Assembly (NCBI GenBank): GCA_905221605.1
Contig: CAJNDS010001001.1
Coordinates: forward strand, 1,106,549-1,168,548
DNA length: 62,000 nt
Reading direction: 5' to 3'
DNA from: Symbiodinium natans
Lineage: Eukaryota; Sar; Dinophyceae; Suessiales; Symbiodiniaceae
Shown: in pieces, positions 54,501 through 62,000 of the stretch
Numbering within the stretch: the stretch's first letter is position 1
Layout: the number at the start of each line of letters is the position of its first letter
Translations under genes and position numbers: made by a program
The notes under the pieces: model-generated
What the model was told of the DNA's origin: nothing
The model's input: the letters and a program-made list of their open reading frames with translations, nothing else
The model's database searches: none

Positions 54501-54666
54501 CTAAACCCCTTCGCATTCTGCCTGCACCCTTGGAACCCCGAATACCCTAAACCCTAAACCCTGAACCCTAAACCCTAAACCCTAATCCCCTTGCAAGCCG
54601 ACATGGCATGAACCCCGTGCCAACGAGTCGCGATGCCAGCGCCCGCTCCGGCAATGAGCAGCTCTC
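51539..54666 (-). CDS. mitochondrial carrier (SLC25 family), first repeat; partial gene
   Basis: Four exons in phase: 54632-54666 (ELLIAGAGAGI), 54026-54092 (VSKTITAPMDRIRRLPTKYG, then EL), 52227-52309 (FFHRGVDIVRLEGPWGLWRG, then NLAVVLQ), 51539-51587 (VMPYAGVQFMAFDQQL). This shows the Px(D/E)xx(K/R) signature (PMDRIR), the EGxxGLWRGN motif and the following PYAGVQF helix, as in carriers of the SLC25A16/A42/ADP-carrier type. It should be an inner-membrane transporter; the substrate cannot be told from one repeat. Donors are GC, GT, GC. Introns contain telomeric arrays, one of about 19 units (51618-51756). The N-terminus and repeats two and three were not located. Confidence 0.75.
51618..51756. 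repeat. TTTAGGG array in the carrier gene
   Basis: About 19 units in the intron before exon 51539-51587. Confidence 0.9.
52700..52718. mobile_element. MITE-A end fragment beside CCCTAAA repeats
   Basis: ATGAACCTCCAAGTAA directly follows a short telomeric run (about 52674-52698). Confidence 0.4.
53574..53755. mobile_element. MITE-B with internal 35 bp tandem repeat
   Basis: TGGTTCTTAGTAGGGGATGA at the left, then a 35 bp unit (ATACCCTTTAAGGGCTTATA...) repeated at 53641, 53676 and 53711; the terminal right arm is lost. Confidence 0.6.
53773..53881. mobile_element. MITE-A copy
   Basis: Ends TACTTGGAGGTTCACTGG and CCCATGAACCTTCAAGTAG. Confidence 0.65.
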
Positions 54667-54960
54667 CTCTCTTGCTGCGGCTTATGGGCTGTGGTACTAA
54701 AGACCCTAAACCCTAAACCCTAAACCCTCAAGGGCTTGAAGCCCTAAACAAACCCTACCAAGCCGAAACTCAAAAACCCTAAACCCAAAACAAAAACCCT
54801 AAACCCCAACAATGTGTGTAATCAAGAAACCGTCTCAGCCCCGAAACCTTAACCCTAAACCCTAAACCCTAAACCCTGAACCATAAACTTCCCTAAAATC
54901 ATCAATTAGGAGCCGCGAGGCTGCCCAAAGGCCAGGACCCCAAGTGCCGGCTCCAACCTC

Positions 54961-55066
54961 ACCACTACTACTACTACTACGACGACGACAAGAAACTAAT
55001 ACTAGTACTAGTACGAGTACTATTACTATTACTATGACAATAACTATTACTATTACTATCATTGTA
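54961..55066. repeat. ACT/ATT trinucleotide repeat
   Basis: Runs of ACT, ACG and ATT triplets. Confidence 0.8.
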
Positions 55067-55885
55067 AGTCATTGCGTTTATTATTACATACTACTTGCTC
55101 TTGTGACTATTCCTATTACGACTACTGCAAAATTCTTACTGTCTTAGGAATGAAGAAACACGCCAGGCTGTTGCAATTCCAAGCCCTCACTTGACTTGTG
55201 CAGGCAGCCGGCACAACCCGTTTTATTAAGGCATTGGGATGCAGCTTCCTCAGGAGCTCTGGCATTCTTAGGCCGTACCACAGCCGTGCCAAAGTTCTCC
55301 TAAACGTCTCGGCAACATGGGCTTTAAAGAACATGACGTGGTGGGTGCGGCGGCCCAGGCCCACAAATCCTAGATCAACAGAAAACATGCCAAGATATGG
55401 AAGGGGTTCGAAGCTAGTGGTACCTAATGGAGGTCCTATAATATACGGGGAACCTAGCATTTGAGGAAGGGGCCCCTTAAGATCGTAAACCCCCGCATGG
55501 TTAAGCGGCACCACCCAATCAGTTCAAGTTCGTTCCGCTTTGTACAGAACGGCCCGAGCTTGCAAATGGCTACGCCTGGAACTCTCGCTTCTGACGCGGG
55601 TCAGGAGCTTGTCTACAGAGTCCGCCTTGCATCCACGGGCTCGGTATGATAGGACCTCTAGAGACTAAGATGAACTGGTGGGGTTAGGGTTTGGGGTTTA
55701 ATTAGGGTTTAGGGTTTGGGGTTTAGGGTTTAGGGTCATTCACAAAACTCATGTCTCTGTAGCTTTGACAAGAACCACGGCCCTGGATGCATGGGAGCTC
55801 TCGCAGAGGTCCCACGGAAATTTCCTCCAAGGACGGTTCCCTGAGGCTCTATAAGCAAGGCTTTTTGGGTTTAGTGCTTGGGACG

Positions 55886-55971
55886 GTACCCTAAACCCTA
55901 AATTACCCTAAACCTAAACCCTAAACCCTAAACCCTAAACCCTAAACCCTAAACCCTAAACCCTAAACCAT
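55886..55971. repeat. CCCTAAA array
   Basis: About 11 units. Confidence 0.85.
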
Positions 55972-56166
55972 GCCAGCACACCATGCCATCGAATCTGTTT
56001 TGGGGCAATGTTGGCGCCTCATCAGGTTGACTAGAGGCGAATTACGCGGGCGACGGCTCGCGTGTTCAGGTGACTCCGGCAGAAGGGCACCTCAAGCAGA
56101 GATGGAAGGCGCCGGATGATTCCTACGAAGCCCTGAGTCTAAATTCTGAGGCAGACCCCTGGACTC

Positions 56167-56310
56167 CCTAAACCCTAAACCCTAAACCCTAAACCCTAAA
56201 CCCTAAACCCTAAACCCTAAACCCTAAACCCTAAACCCTAAACCCTAAACCCTAAACCCTAAACCCTAAACCCTAAACCCTAAACCCTAAACCCTAAACC
56301 CTAAACCCTC
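56167..56310. repeat. CCCTAAA array, longest in the window
   Basis: About 20 perfect units. Confidence 0.9.
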
Positions 56311-57237
56311 TCCCCATCAGAGTCAGGCCTGATTTTTGGGGGGCCCAGGATCCTTCCCCTTTCCTTTCGTTTGAACCTGAGGATGGGACGATCCCGCCAT
56401 GGGCCCCCATGATCCCCTATTGAAGCCAGAATTGCTGTATGGGGCTGAAACCCATCAACTCTCACAAAGATTCCTGCCGACATAGTTCAAAGCCCGAACC
56501 CGAATGCCTCACCTCGACAGGGGTTAGTTCGGGTCGAGGGCTTGCGGGTTTGGGGTTTAGGATTGAGGTGCTTAGATTTGAGGGCCTAGAGGTTTCAGTG
56601 TTATAGGCCTTGGGGATGTGTAGGAGCTCTGAGGTTACTGCAAGGGGGCTTGATCACGCCAGAACCCGACAAGCTCCAACCCTAAACCCTAAACCCTAAA
56701 CCCTAAACCCTTCTTCTGGAAGCCCCTGGACCCCAGTGGCTGGCAAGCGGCCTGCAGAAAGTGTCTCTATGGGCAGCTGCTTGAAGCTTCGGTGCTCTGA
56801 GTGAGGGCACTTGCACAGGTCCTGAATTGGAAGTTCTGCAGTTTGGGTTTAGGTATTAGGGTTTACACGGCTTAGGGTTTAGGGTTTCGGGTTTCGGGAT
56901 TCTGGTTCAGGGTTTCGGGCTTAGGGTCTAGTAGCGTCTTAATTTGAAAGCTGCGGTTAGAGGGTCCTCAGGGGGGAGAAGCAGGAGGCCCAAGCCCTAC
57001 AGCAAAGCCCTCAACCTCTAAAAAGGTCGGGCTGTAGGGTTGAGGTTGCGCTGTTCGTGTTTTTCTTCTTTGGGAAGGGGGTGGGGGGGGGGGGCTGACA
57101 AGCCTGACTCGCTACGATCTCCTTCTCCTTAGCCGCCAGAGTAAAAAACACAACACCTTCAAAGCCGTCTCTCAAACCTCCGGACACGACAGGAACCTTT
57201 AGGCCATCGGGCGAACAATAAAACTGTGAATGGTAGT

Positions 57238-57347
57238 TAGTGGTTATGTCTGGGGTTGCAAGAAGGGTAGCTGTAGGTATGACCGGCTGCGACCTTTGAC
57301 CAGGGCACTTAGAAACCCCGTGTAAGTACTCAAATGAACCTCCAAGT
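57238..57347. mobile_element. MITE-A, right part
   Basis: GTAAGTACTCAAATGAACC then TCCAAGTAG at the right end; the left end has diverged. Confidence 0.45.
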
Positions 57348-58054
57348 AGGGGCCACTAGCCCCGAAGGCTTCGCATTGCAAGCTTCTGCTGACTTTCGTC
57401 CGACGCTTGGCGCGGGATCGGCGTGGGAAGCTTGCCAGTTGTCACCATCAGGTAGGGTTGAAGAGGTCCGCCCTGCAGAGTCAGGGTTCTGAAATTGGGC
57501 TTTTCTCTACGAATACGTGTCCTTCTGCGGTCTTCCGTATCACCCCATATTTATCATTCCTCCCTCCCTTCCCTACCTCCTCCCTTCTCCTTCCTTCCTT
57601 CCTTACATGTGTTGATTCCTCAGTCGGTGCTTTGATACCCATCCCTCTCCCAAAAACCCGAAATCCTCAACCCCCACTAAGGAGTATTGGGCTGATTTCC
57701 GGAACCCAAAGACCCGCCCCTAAACCCTAAACCCTAAACCCTAAACCCTAAACCCTAAACCCTAAACCCTGCCTGGTCCCGCTTCAGTTTCCACAAGCCT
57801 TCGTGGAGTTCATTGTAAATCTCCTGGGCATTCCGCGGCTGAGAATCCAGGGTTTTCCCATGGCACGCTCTGTTTTGGGGGTCTCCCCCCCAAACCCTAA
57901 CCCAGGCCCTAAAGCCTAATTCCTAAACCCTAGACACCCTAAACTCTGAACCCTAGGAACCCCGAAGGCCCCCAAGAGAAGGGGAAGATGTACCCTGACT
58001 TGCCCCGACGTGGCCGTTCACTACACAAGAGTACAGCCTTAACCCTAATTAAAC

Positions 58055-58153
58055 CTATACTCCCCTTAGAACCTTAAAAAAAAACATACTTTTTAATATC
58101 CTCTTGGGTTTTAAATAAAAAAAAATAAAAAATAATTTCCAAGGGGGATATAG
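58055..58153. mobile_element. MITE-D copy
   Basis: CTATACTCCCCTTAGAACC left, CCAAGGGGGATATAG right, poly-A/T core. Confidence 0.65.
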
Positions 58154-58261
58154 AACCCTAAACCCGAGACTCTAAACCCCGTATATTGAGGGCACCCAGG
58201 CATGGATCATGATTATGAGACTCGGCCATATGGCTGTTCTCGAAATTGGGGTTTGTTTTTT

Positions 58262-58324
58262 TGGTTCTTTACAGGGGACCGTCCCAAGAAAGGGACACGT
58301 AATTTAGAGAACTACCCACATGGT
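58262..58324. mobile_element. MITE-I, diverged copy
   Basis: Right arm AATTTAGAGAACTACCCACA; core GGACCGTCCC differs from copy 1. Confidence 0.4.
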
Positions 58325-58524
58325 TCCGAGCCTCTTCGTGATTGAAAGGCTGAAAGGGGATTCGGCTCGCTGGACCAGAGTTTCTCGCACCCTTCACGTT
58401 CTGACGGCAACACAGCGCAGCGACTGGGATAAGTTCAGGGTCTTGTTCTGAAGCTCCATATTGAAGCTCCAATCCGGGTGATGCTCTCTAAACCCTAAAC
58501 CTAGGTTTGGGACGTAGGGTTCAC

Positions 58525-60167
58525 ATGTTTGAAGCTTAGAATGCTCCGCAAAGTGTCCTCTATCTCGAGCTGGGCAGGAGGAGGCCTCCTCCGCAAGGCT
58601 TCCAGGAACAGCCGGGTCAAATGATCCCCTCGGCTCGAGCACACATGGATTTGGGGGCAGAGGTTTAGGTGTTTACTTCTCTTGGGGCTTACACAAGGCT
58701 GTTTTTGGAGGCACCAATACACAAAACCCTAAACCCTAAACCCTAAACCCTAAACCCTAAACCCTAAACCCTAAACCGGTGGCAAGCAAGGCGCCGGTAT
58801 CCTCGTCACCCGGGATCTGCCCGCCTGGGGGGCAAGCAAAGAGCATCCACACTTGGGGGTCACTTCGACGGCGGAGTATCCTCTCAGAAAGCATCGCCGC
58901 ATCCACCTGGTGCTGCCACAATGCGACTTGGAGGTTCAGGGTACTTATAACCCCAACTATGACTGTACTTATCGGCCCTAAGTCCCACAAGTCCTCTAAG
59001 TAGGATCCAAGTAGACTTACAATCGGGGTTATAAGTACCCATGAACCTCCAAGTAAACCTTGTATGATACGCCTGTCTAGGTCGGGATGAACACTGTAGG
59101 GCAAGCGAGGTGAGAGAAAAGGGGGGGCACAAGAAGTGCATGACAAGCAGCAAGCAATTCCACCAGTCCCTCAAGAAAAGGGTGTCTACTTGGAGGTTCA
59201 GGGTACTTATAACCCCAATTCTAGCCCCCCTAAGTCCTCTATGTAGGCTATAAGTAGACTTATAATTGGGGTCATACGTACCCATGAACCTTACAGTAGG
59301 GTGCAGGGGCTGCGGGATAAGACCCTACCTCGTCGTCCATGGCTTGCTGCGCTGCCCAGCAGCATCGGTCGACCCGGCTGGCATTCGTGAGGCAGCCGTT
59401 GACCTGAGATGGTTTTGGGGGAGCCACCTCAGCACAGGGTGTCTGCGGACACTTCATATATAAGCCTAGGGTCCATAGAGCTTGAAAAGCTTTCCCAAAT
59501 CGAGCCTACACACCATGATGTAGAAGTGCGCATGTCGGGGCTGGACCGCATCGAGCTGCCGCACCAACCAGGACAAGCAAACACCATCACCCCACCCTGC
59601 CGCATCCGCGGGTAGAAATTGCGGCACGCCGTTCATCATCTGCGAATGGCACGAGATGTAGATCCTGAGTCTCCAACACTCAGGGAAAAGAGCAACAGAC
59701 AGCAACGCATGAACAGTTAAAGCACCCAAACCCTAAACCCTAAGCCTTAAACTATAAACCCAAAACCCTAAGTTGGCCCTAGATACAAACAGCTATACAA
59801 GACTGAAGATGAGTCTCAATACTCTCGCGTTTGATGTGCCCTCCAACTTCCGCCTCACCTATACTGAACTTGAACTTCCCAGCAAAAATTGTAACTTTGG
59901 CTGTTTCTTAGGATTTGTAGTACCCAAGAGTTAACTATACTCCCCTTAGAACCTTAATTTACAAAAAACTTAAGATCCTCAACAAAATTAAAAAAAACAA
60001 ATAACTCCCAAGGGGGATAGAGTTAAAAGTTACTCCCAAGTACCCCTAAACCCTAAACCCTAAACTCCCTAAACACTAGAGTTAAAAGTTACTTCCAAGT
60101 ACCCCTAAGTCACGAGGTCCACCAAAGACCTCACGTTCCGCCCCTTGAGCTCGGGCCAGACCAGCAC
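58525..60167 (-). CDS. caspase-like (peptidase C14) protein, partial
   Basis: Exons in phase: 59514-59664 (IYISCHSQMMNGVPQFLPAD...), 59329-59403 (VNGCLTNASRVDRCCWAA...), 59095-59169, 58795-58906 (VDAAMLSERI...VWMLFACPPGGQ), 58525-58628 (DHLTRLFLEALRRRPP). Probable upstream exons: 60114-60167 (VLVWPELKGRNVRSLVDL) and 59804-59853 (AEVGGHIKRESIETHL). The order matches a C14 domain: xLKGxxxDV-type start, the His strand (SCHSQ instead of SGHG), PxDA, the Cys strand (VNGC instead of DxC), then a FACxPGGQ...GxxTxxFLEAL tail. His and Cys positions are kept though the motifs are altered. The 59514 exon may start further upstream, at an AG inside a TTTAGGG unit. MITE-A copies lie in two of its introns. 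The start and the 3' end are unresolved. Confidence 0.55.
58927..59056. mobile_element. MITE-A copy inside a caspase-like gene intron
   Basis: ACTTGGAGGTTCAGGGTA and GTACCCATGAACCTCCAAGT arms. It occupies most of the intron between exons 59095-59169 and 58795-58906. Confidence 0.75.
59187..59298. mobile_element. MITE-A copy inside a caspase-like gene intron
   Basis: CTACTTGGAGGTTCAGGG to CCATGAACCTTACAGTAG. It fills most of the intron between 59329-59403 and 59095-59169. Confidence 0.75.
59935..60022. mobile_element. MITE-D copy, TTAA target duplication
   Basis: CTATACTCCCCTTAGAACC left, CCAAGGGGGATAGAG right; TTAA lies on both flanks. Confidence 0.7.
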
Positions 60168-61571
60168 CTTCCACAAAGCGGCCGGTTTGGGGTTTAGCGT
60201 TTAGCGTTTAGGGTTTAGGGGTTGAGGGACAAATGGCATCCCCACGACATCTTGGAACATCAGCCCAATCTGGCATGGCCGGCCTCCCACTGGAATTCTG
60301 CTTCCTGGGAGCCTTGGGACACACACACATACACAAACTGACTGATTTTGGGCCTAAGGGGCGAGGATACTACTAACACCCCTTTAGGTCACCCTCATCG
60401 TGTCTGGCGAAAATGTTGCCCCACCGAAACCTGGTCGCGTCGGCGCATTTCTGCACACAGCGCTGGCCAACTTCGATCCAACACGTCATCCAGGTGCTCG
60501 TACTCCTGCAAGCCCTGCAACCCTAAACCCCAAAAAGGGATACCCAAACCTTTTCGAGAAGAACCATAAGCTGCAAGGCTCTACAACCGTATATCTACGC
60601 CAAGATGCAATAAGCGGACAATCTCTACACACTCGGTAATTCAGAGGCAGCTCGATATCCAATGAAGTTTCGAAAGGCTTCTTGGAACCAGTGTTCGCAG
60701 AACTCACTAGAACTAGCATGAGCTCGTTGTGGAAGTGACTCCTTGAATTGAAAGCCTTGGGGCAACTTTGAACACCAATTGCATGGCAAGTACAACCTCA
60801 AAAACGGACGCGCATCTGGGGTCTAGGCATCGTATGTAGTTGTAAACGCGTGTGCAGCTCTACACGTCAAACACAAAACGTTATCTCGTTATCTATACTG
60901 AAAAACTTTGGTTGTACAACTACGCACTGACAAGATATTAACTGTCAAAAGACATCGCTGCGCCACTAACTACTCACTGACAAAATATCACCAAACGACA
61001 TCAAACCTCAGTGAGACTCTCTTCGCCTACAGTTCAATGGGCTATACCTACTCATCAATGGGTTAGAACTACTAATCAAGGGGTAGGTACTACAAAAAAG
61101 CAGGTTTAGGGTTTAGGGTTTAGGGTTGAGGGTTTCGGGTTTAGGGTGTACATAGTCTCAGGTCGTCCTGAATGTTGATCAGGACCGCGATGTTGGCGGG
61201 CGCGCTCGAATCTCTCGGCCGCGTACGACCCGCCCTACGGAGCCTGCACCGCCGCGCAAACCGCATCAAACCTTGGCCGCAGAATCGGGTTTAGGGTTTA
61301 GGGTTTAGGGTTTAGGGTTTAGGGTTTAGGGTTTAAATCGAGAAGTGTTGGTCTCGATTGAACCGCCGGCTTACAACCATGATTGCATTCCATAGCTAAT
61401 TAAACCTGCGGACTCTCATGTAGTTCCTTTTTGGTAGCTTACTAGCATCCTTACAAGGATAGAACCATTAGAAGCAAAATGCCGGACCCCAAAAGTACAT
61501 TGGAATCTTCAGGGAAGGCCCTTGTAAACCTAAACCCTAAACCCTAAACCTCTTTTGGGAAGGACTTCCGT
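60168..61571. other. region upstream of the caspase-like gene
   Basis: Possible further exons on the minus strand at 60244-60300 (IPVGGRPCQIGLMFQDVV) and 61150-61215 (APANIAVLINIQDD), not confirmed by phase. Otherwise short TTTAGGG arrays. Confidence 0.35.
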
Positions 61572-61668
61572 GACCAGACTCAGCTCCGGGCATGTCAGAG
61601 GCAGGGAGCAGAGAAACGTGTACAGCATTGAGGCAGCTGAGAGGAGGAAGAGCTCCGCAAACGGCAGC
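61572..61668 (-). CDS. membrane-protein exon, gene not identified
   Basis: After the acceptor GAG|G at 61668 the frame reads LPFAELFLLSAASMLYTFLC then SLPLTCPELSLVTE, a clear hydrophobic helix with no stop. The donor is uncertain (GA near 61573). It could belong to the caspase-like gene's neighbour upstream. No family recognised. Confidence 0.4.
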
Positions 61669-61686
61669 CTCTCAATCTGAAGCTTG

Positions 61687-61812
61687 GGTTAGGGTTTAGG
61701 GTTTAGGGTTTAGGGTTTAGGGTTTAGGGTTTAGGGTTTAGGGTTCAGGGTTTAGGGTTTAGGGCTTAGGGCTTAGGCCTTAGGGTTTAGGGTTAAGGGT
61801 TTAGGGTTTAGG
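61687..61812. repeat. TTTAGGG array
   Basis: About 17 units, some GCTTAGGG variants; starts 19 bp from the membrane-protein exon. Confidence 0.85.
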
Positions 61813-61932
61813 GACTCAGTGAACTCAGAAGCGACTGACATGGGCTCGTAAGACAGCGCGCGTCACGTGCACACAGCAGCAGGAGAGCAATGTTGACTTA
61901 TGGTTTAGGATTTAAGGTTTAGGTCGTTTGCT

Positions 61933-62000
61933 CGCCCCGATCTCTCAAAACCCAAGGCTTGTGCTGGCTTTTTAGCCTTGGGTTTTGAGAGCTCGGGGCG
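61933..62000. repeat. 27 bp hairpin at the window edge
   Basis: Arms 61933-61959 and 61974-62000 pair at all but one position (CGCCCCGATCTCTCAAAACC against GGTTTTGAGAGCTCGGGGCG), with a 14 bp loop. Confidence 0.8.

Larger units (their letters stand above)
54667..58524. other. repeat-rich stretch without an assigned gene
   Basis: Upstream exons of the carrier or downstream exons of the caspase-like gene may be here. Between 55122 and 55650 both strands have open frames and I could not choose. Otherwise the (ACT/ATT)n tract (54961-55066), telomeric arrays including the longest one (56167-56310), and MITE-A and MITE-D copies. Confidence 0.4.

Noticed and set aside
55122-55650. Open frames on both strands (minus 55122-55514; plus 55198-55464 and 55461-55649)
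   Set aside because: Both look moderately protein-like, no family or splice support decides; left unannotated.
1-62000. Chromosome-end telomere
   Set aside because: Arrays are short, in both orientations and between gene exons; none runs to a window end.

Overview
The window reads as nuclear DNA of a dinoflagellate, most plausibly one of the Symbiodiniaceae/Suessiales; that lineage is inferred, not proven. Four things support it. (1) I resolved 42 introns by reading frame: 30 start with GC, 7 with GT, 5 with GA, and nearly every one ends in AG followed by a G that opens the next exon, the known dinoflagellate splice grammar. (2) Every gene I can place lies on the minus strand. (3) Plant-type telomeric repeats, (TTTAGGG)n or (CCCTAAA)n, occur in dozens of interstitial arrays, mostly inside introns. 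(4) A very large LINE-type retrotransposon is present. Because exons are 21 to 170 bp, almost no host gene shows as a long ORF; they were recovered by matching frame, splice phase and paralogue conservation.

Layout, read along the minus strand from high to low coordinates. 62.0-60.2 kb: repeats, one membrane-type exon and a hairpin. 60.2-58.5 kb: a caspase-like (peptidase C14) gene. 58.5-54.7 kb: repeats, no gene assigned. 54.7-51.5 kb: part of a mitochondrial carrier (SLC25) gene. 49.6-48.3 kb: the first two exons of a secreted-protein paralogue (copy 0). 46.8-39.8 kb: a nearly complete GPI mannosyltransferase I (PIG-M) gene in 12 exons whose phases all agree. 38.4 kb to the left edge: four more tandem copies (copies 1-4) of an unrecognised secreted, cysteine-bearing protein family. 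The last copy is split by a full-length LINE (about 1.7-12.5 kb) lying in the same orientation within one intron.

The LINE has ORF1 (426 aa, coiled coil) and ORF2 (about 2936 aa). The ORF2 domain order is RNase H, then AP endonuclease, then reverse transcriptase, then two zinc fingers, with RNase H in an unusual N-terminal place. All inspected catalytic residues are intact. Its 3' end runs straight into CCCTAAA repeats.

The intron space is full of small inverted-repeat elements (MITE-like), at least eleven families. One 162 bp element with 9 bp terminal inverted repeats and a GAGC target duplication exactly constitutes an intron that three paralogues lack, so it is a clear introner. It carries nine TTTAGGG units. 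Several other families end in 5'-CTA...TAG-3', so they can supply an AG acceptor in either orientation. The strongest general idea is that small terminal-inverted-repeat elements, often loaded with telomeric repeats, have created and reshaped introns here. I saw no tRNA, rRNA or CRISPR features.
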